From Flavobacterium hydatis (GTDB taxonomy: Bacteria; Bacteroidota; Bacteroidia; Flavobacteriales; Flavobacteriaceae), in NCBI RefSeq assembly GCF_000737695.1, contig NZ_JPRM01000015.1:62001-126000 (forward strand): DNA of 64,000 nucleotides. The letters run 5' to 3'. The position numbers and the translations under genes were made by a program. Below are positions 36,654 through 43,820 of this stretch, piece after piece. Each line of letters begins with the position of its first letter. Position 1 is the stretch's first letter. The notes beneath the pieces are model-generated. The model was not told the origin of the DNA. It saw nothing but the letters and a program-made list of their open reading frames with translations, and made no database searches.

Positions 36654-37025
36654 ATGCAACTTACCAACTCCGAAGAACAATTAATGCAACACCTTTGGCA
36701 ACTAAAAAAGGCGTTCATGAAGGATTTGCTCGAAGCATATCCCGAACCAAAACCTGCAACAACAACCATTGCAACCTTATTAAAAAGAATGATTGATAAA
36801 AAATTTGTTGCTTACAACGAATTTGGGAACTCCAGAGAATATTATCCATTGGTAAAAAAAACCGATTATTTCTCTAAACACGTAAACGGATTGATTAGTA
36901 ATTTCTTTAACAATTCGGCGTCGCAATTTGCTTCTTTCTTTACCACCGAAACCAATTTATCGACTTCGGAACTGGAAGAACTCAAAAAAATCATTGATAC
37001 AGAAATTCAAAAAAAGAAAAAATGA
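36654..37025 (+). CDS. BlaI/MecI/CopY family repressor
   Basis: A 123-residue winged-helix repressor of normal family length. The N-terminal domain (LTNSEEQLMQHLWQLKKAFM and TTTIATLLKRMIDKKFVAY) carries the recognition helix and wing; the C-terminal helices mediate dimerisation. These repressors are inactivated by proteolysis triggered by a membrane M56 peptidase, here the next gene, which overlaps it by 4 bases (ATGA). It likely binds the CTACATTTGTAG dyad upstream of the operon. Confidence 0.93.
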   Translation: MQLTNSEEQLMQHLWQLKKAFMKDLLEAYPEPKPATTTIATLLKRMIDKKFVAYNEFGNSREYYPLVKKTDYFSKHVNGLISNFFNNSASQFASFFTTETNLSTSELEELKKIIDTEIQKKKK

Positions 37026-38248
37026 TAGCCTATATCCTAAAATCGTCATTACTTCTTATAATCGTATTTGCGATATATAAGCTTTGGCTAGAAAATGAGA
37101 AAATACATAGTTTCAACCGACTCTATTTGCTAGGCAGTTTAGTTTTTGGTTTAATCATGCCGCTACAACTCTTTTCGTTTGACACAAAAATATCAAAAGC
37201 AATAAACTCCATTCAATTGCCCGAAATGGTAATTAATAATAACGCACAAAACCTAAATTCAATAACCAATAATCAGGCAATCATTTATAGTTTATTGGCT
37301 CTATATATAATTATTGCGCTATTACTAACCGTCCGTTTTGCAGTGAATTTGTATTCTTTTCATAAAAAGACAAAATACAACAAATCACAAATCATCAATA
37401 ACCAAAAAGTGGTTTTGGTGCCAGAAACCATATTACCACATTCGTTTTTAAACACCATCTTTTTAAACGAAGATGATGTAAAAAACAATCTAATCGACTC
37501 ACAACTTATTGCGCACGAAACAGCACATATAAAGCAAAAACATTCGTTAGACATTATTTTTATCGAAGCGATACACATCCTCTTTTGGTTTAATCCAATC
37601 TTTATACTCTACAAAAGAGCCATCAAATTAAATCATGAATTCTTAGCCGATGAAGCGGTAATAAATCAATCAGAATCCGTTTCACATTATCAAAATTTAC
37701 TATTAAAAATGGCTTCAAACCAAAGCCAAATTGCGCTTGCAAGTTCTATTAATTTTCAAATAACCAAAAAACGTTTACTTATGATGACAAAAAAAGAATC
37801 CCGATTAAGAGCAATATTAAAAACTACGATAGTAGGTTTTGCATTTGCCACGTTATTTTTTGCTTTTAACACGACAACAATTGCACAAGGAAGCAATCGA
37901 AAAGCACTGAACGAACCACCAACATTACGCGCTGATTCTACCGAAAACATTCAGCAACCAGAATTTCCGGGCGGAATGACAGAATTTTATAAATTCATTG
38001 GTAAAAACTTCAAAATCCCTAAAGAAGCTTCTAAAAATAAAGTATCAGGAAAAGTAATCATCGATTTCTATGTAGAAAAAGACGGTTCATTATCCGATTA
38101 TAAAATAACTAATGACTTAGGCTACGGATTGGGAGATGAAGTTATACGTGTATTAAAATTATCTCCAAAATGGAAACCAGGCACAATAGACAATGAACCA
38201 GCTAGAGTAATGTACAAATTACCAATAACCGTACAAGAAGATAAATAA
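37022..38248 (+). CDS. BlaR1-like M56 metallopeptidase with TonB C-terminal domain
   Basis: A 408-residue membrane protein. Four transmembrane helices lie at about residues 5-20, 35-52, 87-108 and 267-285. The zinc motif HETAH is at residues 165-169 and the third ligand in EFLADEAV near residue 212. The periplasmic C-terminus (about 310-405, EFPGGMTEFYKFIGKNF onward) is a TonB-C-like domain in place of the penicillin-binding sensor of classical BlaR1. It probably senses an envelope signal and triggers cleavage of the repressor encoded just upstream. The signal is unknown. Confidence 0.9.
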   Translation: MIAYILKSSLLLIIVFAIYKLWLENEKIHSFNRLYLLGSLVFGLIMPLQLFSFDTKISKAINSIQLPEMVINNNAQNLNSITNNQAIIYSLLALYIIIALLLTVRFAVNLYSFHKKTKYNKSQIINNQKVVLVPETILPHSFLNTIFLNEDDVKNNLIDSQLIAHETAHIKQKHSLDIIFIEAIHILFWFNPIFILYKRAIKLNHEFLADEAVINQSESVSHYQNLLLKMASNQSQIALASSINFQITKKRLLMMTKKESRLRAILKTTIVGFAFATLFFAFNTTTIAQGSNRKALNEPPTLRADSTENIQQPEFPGGMTEFYKFIGKNFKIPKEASKNKVSGKVIIDFYVEKDGSLSDYKITNDLGYGLGDEVIRVLKLSPKWKPGTIDNEPARVMYKLPITVQEDK

Positions 38249-38277
38249 AAAACAATTAATTTAGCAAGAAAAGAATT

Positions 38278-38703
38278 ATGAAAACAAAGCCCCAACAAAA
38301 CTACAAGGCTATTATCCTTTTTATTCTATTACTTGCTTTTAACAACAAAGGTTTCTCACAAGAATCTAAAGAAAATTCTAATTTAAAAAAATGGGAAGAT
38401 GTTGAAGTAAAACCCGAATTTCCTGGCGGCATAGAGGAATTTCACAAATTTGTTGCATATAATTTCAGAACATCAGAGACTGAACCATCTGGAGAAATCA
38501 TTGGTAAATTTATTATCGAAACCGATGGATCATTATCTAACATTGAAATCATAAAAAATGAGGTCGGACCTATATCAGGAAAAGAACTTATTCACGTCTT
38601 AAAACTTGCACCAAATTGGACTCCTGGATCAAATCATGCAAAACCAGTAAGAGTATTATTTAGCAGTCTTCCAATTACAATTAAAACTCCTCAAAAAGGA
38701 TAA
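38278..38703 (+). CDS. Secreted stand-alone TonB-C-like domain protein
   Basis: A 141-residue protein with a signal peptide (to about residue 26, KGFSQ). The mature part, from PEFPGGIEEFHKFVAYNF to VLFSSLPITI, repeats the TonB-C domain of the preceding M56 protein, with the same GEIIGKFIIETDGSLS pattern. It has no membrane anchor other than the signal peptide and no proline-rich spacer, so it cannot act as a normal TonB. It lies 29 bases downstream and may compete with or bind the sensor's C-terminal domain (inference). Confidence 0.8.
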   Translation: MKTKPQQNYKAIILFILLLAFNNKGFSQESKENSNLKKWEDVEVKPEFPGGIEEFHKFVAYNFRTSETEPSGEIIGKFIIETDGSLSNIEIIKNEVGPISGKELIHVLKLAPNWTPGSNHAKPVRVLFSSLPITIKTPQKG

Positions 38704-38745
38704 ATAAAAAAATCCGCTTCGAGTGCCAGAAGCGGATTAAATAAA
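38704..38745 (-). terminator. Terminator of the saccharopine-dehydrogenase-like gene
   Basis: AATCCGCTTC and GAAGCGGATT pair around eight bases. A T-rich tract follows on the minus strand and an A/T tract on the other, so it may act in both directions between the convergent genes. Confidence 0.75.
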
Positions 38746-38784
38746 AAACTAAAAAAAATTCTAAAAAAAATTTTCAAAAAACTG

Positions 38785-40155
38785 CTAACTAAGAAGTTTA
38801 TCGGGATTATATCCAAAATAAGGCATAACCTGCTCATGGAATACTACTCCGTATTCTTCTAACTCTTTTAAAATCGGCAAATACACCTCTTTATTTATTG
38901 GTAACTGAACTCCTGGAGTTGTAATCTTACCATTTAGTATTAACAAAGTAGCCATTGCAACAGGCAATCCTACTGTTTTTGCCATTGCTGTATACGTTTG
39001 ATCATCTCCGATACAAACCATTTTTGAATCTATTTGTGTATCTACACCATTTAATCTATATCCGAATTTATGGTACATTACAATCATATCTTTATCATGT
39101 GGCTCCAAAGTCCAACTATCTGAAAGAATTTTTTCGAGTATCTGAGCCGGTGTACCGTCTTTTAAGCCAACAATTTTATTAGGATTAAACAAGTCAAGCT
39201 CAACAAGTTTATCCCACATAATATCGTCTTGATCTATTTTAAGAATCAAACGCATTTTTATTTCTACAGAATCTGTAGGGTGATAAGGCAAAAATGAATT
39301 TACAAACTGACGGTAACTCATAGTTTCAGAATGTTCCATAACATAACTATCATCGGTCATTCCTAATTGCACAAACATATTCCAAGCTTTAGAGAATCCG
39401 ACTCTTCTTATCGTTCCGCGATATAAAGTAAGAATATTTTCAAGACCATAAATAGATCTATATTTTAATGAATCACGATTAGAATACGCTTCAAATTTTC
39501 CGTATCCTTCTACTTCAAGAAATTCGGTTCTACGAAACAAATTACAATAAGGTATATATTTATAAGTACCTTCTTGTATAAATTTGGCTGCTCCACCCTG
39601 TCCGGCCAAAACCACATTACGAGGCAACCAGCTAAATTTATAATTCCATAAATTATTATCCGATTCAGGAGCTACAAGTCCGCCGCAAAAAGATTCAAAC
39701 AATAACATGTTTCCACCTTTCTCTCTTATTTCATCGATTACCTTCATGGCACTCATATGGTCAATTCCAGGATCAAGTCCAATTTCATTCATAAAAATCA
39801 AATTGTTGGCTTTTGCTTCCTTGTCCAATGCCTGCATAGCGTCACTTATATAAGACGCAGTAACCATGTGCTTTTGGTAAAGCAAACAATCTTTAGCAAC
39901 TTCTACATGTAAATGAGCTGGCAACATCGATATTACAATGTCTGCCTTTTGTATGGCAAGCTTACGCTGTTCTTCATCAAAAATATCTAATGCAATAGGA
40001 GTCGCATTAGGATGTTTATTGGTTTTCTTTTCGGCAAGAGCCAAAGACAAGTCACCTATAATAAGATGCAAGTTCTCCTTTTCGGATTTATCCAATAAAT
40101 ATCGTATCAATGACGACGCAGATCTGCCTGCTCCAATAACTAAAACTACTCTCAT
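38785..40155 (-). CDS. Saccharopine dehydrogenase family protein
   Basis: A 456-residue oxidoreductase. The NAD(P)-binding fold starts at once (MRVVLVIGAGRSASSLIRYL, GxGxxxS) and the family C-terminal domain contains MNEIGLDPGIDHMSAM and the region DGTPAQILEKIL. It resembles the lysine-forming or lysine-degrading LYS9-type enzyme, joining or splitting saccharopine. No partner gene of a lysine pathway is adjacent, so the direction and exact substrate remain open. A TAnnTTTG element lies upstream. Confidence 0.88.
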   Translation of the reverse strand: MRVVLVIGAGRSASSLIRYLLDKSEKENLHLIIGDLSLALAEKKTNKHPNATPIALDIFDEEQRKLAIQKADIVISMLPAHLHVEVAKDCLLYQKHMVTASYISDAMQALDKEAKANNLIFMNEIGLDPGIDHMSAMKVIDEIREKGGNMLLFESFCGGLVAPESDNNLWNYKFSWLPRNVVLAGQGGAAKFIQEGTYKYIPYCNLFRRTEFLEVEGYGKFEAYSNRDSLKYRSIYGLENILTLYRGTIRRVGFSKAWNMFVQLGMTDDSYVMEHSETMSYRQFVNSFLPYHPTDSVEIKMRLILKIDQDDIMWDKLVELDLFNPNKIVGLKDGTPAQILEKILSDSWTLEPHDKDMIVMYHKFGYRLNGVDTQIDSKMVCIGDDQTYTAMAKTVGLPVAMATLLILNGKITTPGVQLPINKEVYLPILKELEEYGVVFHEQVMPYFGYNPDKLLS

Positions 40156-40172
40156 AATTTACATATATAACA

Positions 40173-40180
40173 CAAACATA
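40173..40180 (-). promoter_or_regulatory. TAnnTTTG promoter element of the saccharopine-dehydrogenase-like gene
   Basis: TATGTTTG on the minus strand, exact match, 17 bases before the start codon; a TTG stands 20 bases further upstream. Confidence 0.5.
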
Positions 40181-40333
40181 CAATAATGTTATATTCATAA
40201 CAATTAAAAAATGTTAAAAAAATGAACTATACATTATTTTAAACCAAAAATAAACAGAATTTATCTTTTTAAAAGAACTCAAAATATTTCAAAAAGTTGT
40301 CATAAATATTTTTCACCGTGAAAGTATTAAACC

Positions 40334-40341
40334 TATTTTTG
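40334..40341 (+). promoter_or_regulatory. TAnnTTTG promoter element of the DUF423 gene
   Basis: TATTTTTG, exact match, 22 bases before the ATG. Confidence 0.5.
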
Positions 40342-40363
40342 TAACAACTAAATTATTATTGTA

Positions 40364-40750
40364 ATGGATAAAAAAATAATTGCAACAGGTGCTTTTTTCG
40401 GAATGTTAGCTATCATTTTAGGAGCTTTTGGAGCTCACGCTCTAAAAAAAGTCTTATCAATAGAAGAACTCGTAACTTTCGAAACAGGCGTACGTTACCA
40501 AATGTACCATGCCTTCTTTTTATTTTTTGTAGCCACACGAAAAGAACTTTCACAAAGAACATTAAAGGTTATTTACAATCTTGCTGTAGCAGGTGTTATC
40601 TTATTTTCAGGTTCTATTTATTTACTTGCAACGAATAATCTTACATCATTCGACTTTAGAATTATCGGATTCGTAACACCAATAGGCGGACTCCTATTAA
40701 TTCTTGCTTGGACTGTGCTATTTGTTAAAATTATTAAACAAAAGTCATAA
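40364..40750 (+). CDS. DUF423 family membrane protein
   Basis: A 128-residue membrane protein with four predicted helices. The N-terminal pattern GAFFGMLAIILGAFGAHALKK and the following FETGVRYQMYHAFFLF are the hallmark of DUF423 (YgdD-like), a small inner-membrane family of unknown function. It has its own promoter element and is followed by PEP carboxykinase after 82 bases. Confidence 0.92.
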   Translation: MDKKIIATGAFFGMLAIILGAFGAHALKKVLSIEELVTFETGVRYQMYHAFFLFFVATRKELSQRTLKVIYNLAVAGVILFSGSIYLLATNNLTSFDFRIIGFVTPIGGLLLILAWTVLFVKIIKQKS

Positions 40751-40832
40751 AATTCGTTATATAAAATTTTATCTGAAATATAATATCTAATTTTACAGTC
40801 TATAAAGTAAAACATACACAACTTATAAATTT

Positions 40833-42434
40833 ATGGACAATCAAACGTTATCAACGCAATCGATTTCGCTAAATGAGTTAGGGATTAAAAATGCAACAAT
40901 TCATTATCAGTTATCAGCTGACGAATTACACAACATTACGATACAATCAGGTCAAGGTGTAGAGGACTCAACAGGTGCATTAGCAATTAATACTGGTACA
41001 TTTACAGGACGTTCGCCTCAAGATCGTTTTATTGTAAAAGATAGTATTACAGAAGACCAAGTTTGGTGGGGAAAAGTAAACATTCCTTTTGAACCAGCTG
41101 CCTTCGAAAAATTATACAACAAGGTAACTCAATATTTATCTGACAAAGAAGTATTTGTTAGAGATTCTTACGTTTGTTCAGACCCGAATTACAGATTAAA
41201 TGTACGTGTTGTTACCGAAACAGCATGGTCTAACTTGTTTTGCTACAATATGTTTTTGCGACCAGAAGCAGAAGAATTGGCAAACTTTACTCCTGAATGG
41301 ACAGTAATTTGTGCTCCTAGCTTTATGGCAGATCCTGCAGTAGACGGAACAAGACAAAGTAATTTTGCAATTTTGGACTTTACCAAAAAAATTGCTCTTA
41401 TTGGCGGAACAGGATATACAGGAGAGATGAAAAAAGGAATTTTTTCGGCTTTAAACTTCATCTTGCCAGTATTTAAAAACACTTTACCAATGCACTGTAG
41501 TGCCAATGTTGGTAAAGATGGTGATACAGCTATTTTCTTCGGTTTATCAGGAACAGGAAAAACAACTTTATCTGCAGATCCAGATCGTAAATTAATCGGA
41601 GACGATGAACACGGATGGACTAATGAAAACACGGTATTTAATTTTGAAGGTGGTTGTTATGCTAAAGTAATTAACCTTACTGAAGAAAACGAACCAGACA
41701 TTTTTAGAGCTATCAAAAAAGGTGCTTTATTAGAGAACGTTGTTTTTAAACCAGGTACAAACGTGGTAGATTATGATGATATCTCGATCACACCTAATAC
41801 AAGAGTTAGTTACCCTATTACCCATATTGATAATATTCAACCAGGTTCTATAGGTAAAAACCCTAAAAACATTTTCTTCTTAACAGCAGATTCTTTTGGT
41901 ATTTTGCCTCCAATCTCGAGACTTACTCCAGGACAAGCTGCTTACCACTTTATTTCTGGTTATACTGCTAAAGTTGCTGGAACAGAAGCTGGTGTAGACG
42001 AACCTCAACCTAATTTCTCAGCTTGTTTTGGAGCGCCATTTATGCCGTTACACCCAACTCGTTATGCAGAAATGTTGAGCAAAAAAATGAAAGATGCCGA
42101 TGTAAAAGTTTGGCTTATTAATACAGGATGGACTGGCGGAGCATACGGAACTGGAACTCGTATGAAACTAAAATACACTCGTGCTATGATTACTGCCGCT
42201 TTAAACGGAGAATTAGACGATGTAGCATACGAAAACCACGTGGTTTTTGGAATTGCAAAACCACAAAGTTGTCCTAATGTACCTAGCGAAATATTAAATC
42301 CTAGAAATACATGGGCAGATCCAGCATTATACGATGTAAAAGCAAAAGAATTAGCAGAGAAATTCAAAGCTAATTTCGCAAAATTTGAAGAGTTTGCAAA
42401 TGCCGAAATTATGGCAGGAGCACCAATAGCATAA
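40833..42434 (+). CDS. pckA: Phosphoenolpyruvate carboxykinase (ATP)
   Basis: A 533-residue enzyme converting oxaloacetate and ATP to phosphoenolpyruvate, the first step of gluconeogenesis. The kinase loop GLSGTGKTTLSADP starts at residue 237 and the metal and adenine-binding region DDEHGWT follows. FTGRSPQDRFIV and the CSANVGKDGDT stretch are also typical. The length is standard for the ATP-dependent form. It is flanked by a strong terminator and is likely transcribed alone or with the upstream DUF423 gene. Confidence 0.97.
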   Translation: MDNQTLSTQSISLNELGIKNATIHYQLSADELHNITIQSGQGVEDSTGALAINTGTFTGRSPQDRFIVKDSITEDQVWWGKVNIPFEPAAFEKLYNKVTQYLSDKEVFVRDSYVCSDPNYRLNVRVVTETAWSNLFCYNMFLRPEAEELANFTPEWTVICAPSFMADPAVDGTRQSNFAILDFTKKIALIGGTGYTGEMKKGIFSALNFILPVFKNTLPMHCSANVGKDGDTAIFFGLSGTGKTTLSADPDRKLIGDDEHGWTNENTVFNFEGGCYAKVINLTEENEPDIFRAIKKGALLENVVFKPGTNVVDYDDISITPNTRVSYPITHIDNIQPGSIGKNPKNIFFLTADSFGILPPISRLTPGQAAYHFISGYTAKVAGTEAGVDEPQPNFSACFGAPFMPLHPTRYAEMLSKKMKDADVKVWLINTGWTGGAYGTGTRMKLKYTRAMITAALNGELDDVAYENHVVFGIAKPQSCPNVPSEILNPRNTWADPALYDVKAKELAEKFKANFAKFEEFANAEIMAGAPIA

Positions 42435-42459
42435 TATAAGGTCTTTACTAATTCAAACA

Positions 42460-42494
42460 AAAAGAGCTGTTCAATCGAACAGCTCTTTTTTATT
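42460..42494 (+). terminator. Terminator of pckA
   Basis: A perfect 13-base stem (AAAAGAGCTGTTC and its complement) around AATC, followed by T residues. Confidence 0.9.
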
Positions 42495-42510
42495 TATACA
42501 TGTTTTTAGT

Positions 42511-42693
42511 ATCAGTTTTCAGTCGCACTTTTCAGTCGCAGTGAGCAGTTCCCAGTATTCAGTGTCAGTATTCACTCTCAGTATTCACTCTCAGTTTACT
42601 TACTGTATTTATAAAGGAAACCGTAACTTATGACTGCAACTGAAAACTGCAACGGAAAACTGGAACTGTATACTGCGACTGAAAACTGAATAC
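42511..42693. repeat. CAGT/ACTG-arm inverted repeat, copy 3 (longest)
   Basis: About 90 bases of CAGT-type words (TCAGTATTCACTCTCAGT twice in tandem) followed by a right half of ACTG-type words (GACTGCAACTGAAAACTG and similar). The two halves can pair over much of their length, giving a hairpin of roughly 180 bases between convergent genes. Confidence 0.7.
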
Positions 42694-43752
42694 TTATTTC
42701 TTCACTTGCGCATCAATACGTTTTTGCACAGAATCCCAACTATAATAATGAAACGTCATTCCGTTGCTCATTGCTACAAAAAGACCGTTTTTATAAGCTC
42801 CTCCTAAATTCAGATTCGTTACATCGGCACCATCACACTCAATTGTCGAAGTAGGAATTTCGGCAAGTAAAGGGTATTTATTCGAATCTCCATTAGCTCC
42901 TTCTCTAGGAAAAACCATAAACGTATTAGCTTGTTGGTTAGAAACTAAAATATATCCTGTTGTTGGCGTTTTCTTGTAAATAGCAATTCCTTCATTATCT
43001 GCTTTAAAATCTCCTTTCCCGAAAACAGCTAACTCAACATCTTTTTGTTTGCTCTCTGGGTCAGCAACATATTTCCTGATACCAAATTGCTCATCGCAAT
43101 AATAAACCATTCCTAACTCATTATCTACAGCAATCGCTTCAATCTCTTTTTTTCCGCTATATGCTCCAAACTTACGAACTACTTTTCCGCCAACAATTCC
43201 GTTACCAATATCTGATAACTGATATTGCCATAAATAACTCCCCGAAGTCCCCGATTTCCTACCTACAATAGCAAATATAGCATGATCACTTGGTCGAGTG
43301 TACAAAGCAATTCCCATAGGATCACGTAATGACTCACCATCAAAAACAGAAATTCCGCCATTGTCTATAGGCTTTAAATCTGGCAAGCTAAAAACCCTGA
43401 TTTTATTAGTTTCTCTTTCAGTAGTAACCGCAACATCTATTTTCTTTCCGTTAACAATTAAACCATAAGCAATATCTACGTTATTTGGTCTTTTTAATGT
43501 TTCTGATTTCGTTATGATTTTACCATTCAAATCAAAAGCATACAATGTACCATCAGTATCTTTATCTGTACCTACAATGATACTTTTAGATGCATCTGTA
43601 GGATGTATCCAGATAGAGGGATCATCGGTATCATGCGGAAGTGGTTCTGTAACCGCTGTTGGCTTAATAGCGTCTTTACGAACTGGTGCTAACTTGCTAT
43701 CGCAAGAAATTAAAAAAGCACTCACAAGGAGTAATATAAATTTATTTTTCAT
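42694..43752 (-). CDS. Beta-propeller phytase lipoprotein-like protein
   Basis: A 352-residue protein with an N-terminal signal and a likely lipobox (FLISCDSK, cysteine near residue 17), so probably anchored to the outer membrane or periplasmic side. The rest has the six-bladed phytase pattern: PHDTDDPSIWIHP, NNVDIAYG, AIVGRKSGTSG, IEAIAVDNELGMVYYCDE and KADNEGIAIY, carrying the acidic calcium and phosphate sites. It hydrolyses phytate (inositol hexaphosphate) in other bacteria. A TonB-dependent receptor lies upstream on the same strand, a combination known from other phytase loci. Confidence 0.92.
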   Translation of the reverse strand: MKNKFILLLVSAFLISCDSKLAPVRKDAIKPTAVTEPLPHDTDDPSIWIHPTDASKSIIVGTDKDTDGTLYAFDLNGKIITKSETLKRPNNVDIAYGLIVNGKKIDVAVTTERETNKIRVFSLPDLKPIDNGGISVFDGESLRDPMGIALYTRPSDHAIFAIVGRKSGTSGSYLWQYQLSDIGNGIVGGKVVRKFGAYSGKKEIEAIAVDNELGMVYYCDEQFGIRKYVADPESKQKDVELAVFGKGDFKADNEGIAIYKKTPTTGYILVSNQQANTFMVFPREGANGDSNKYPLLAEIPTSTIECDGADVTNLNLGGAYKNGLFVAMSNGMTFHYYSWDSVQKRIDAQVKK

Positions 43753-43768
43753 GTTGTTATTTTATAAA

Positions 43769-43802
43769 AAAATTGACAGGAATACTTCATCCTGTCAATT
43801 TT
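43769..43802 (-). terminator. Terminator between the TonB receptor and the phytase gene
   Basis: AAAATTGACAGG and CCTGTCAATTTT form a perfect 12-base stem with a 10-base loop; a T-rich tract follows on the minus strand. It would reduce but not abolish read-through into the phytase gene. Confidence 0.8.
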
Positions 43803-43820
43803 AAGTAATTCATTTTATTA

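Noticed and set aside
41243..41632. 129-codon minus-strand frame within pckA
   Set aside because: Opposite-strand shadow of a strongly conserved gene.
42511..42693. CRISPR-like tandem repeats
   Set aside because: Repeats are short, degenerate and unspaced, with no unique spacers and no cas genes nearby; the arms form one inverted repeat.
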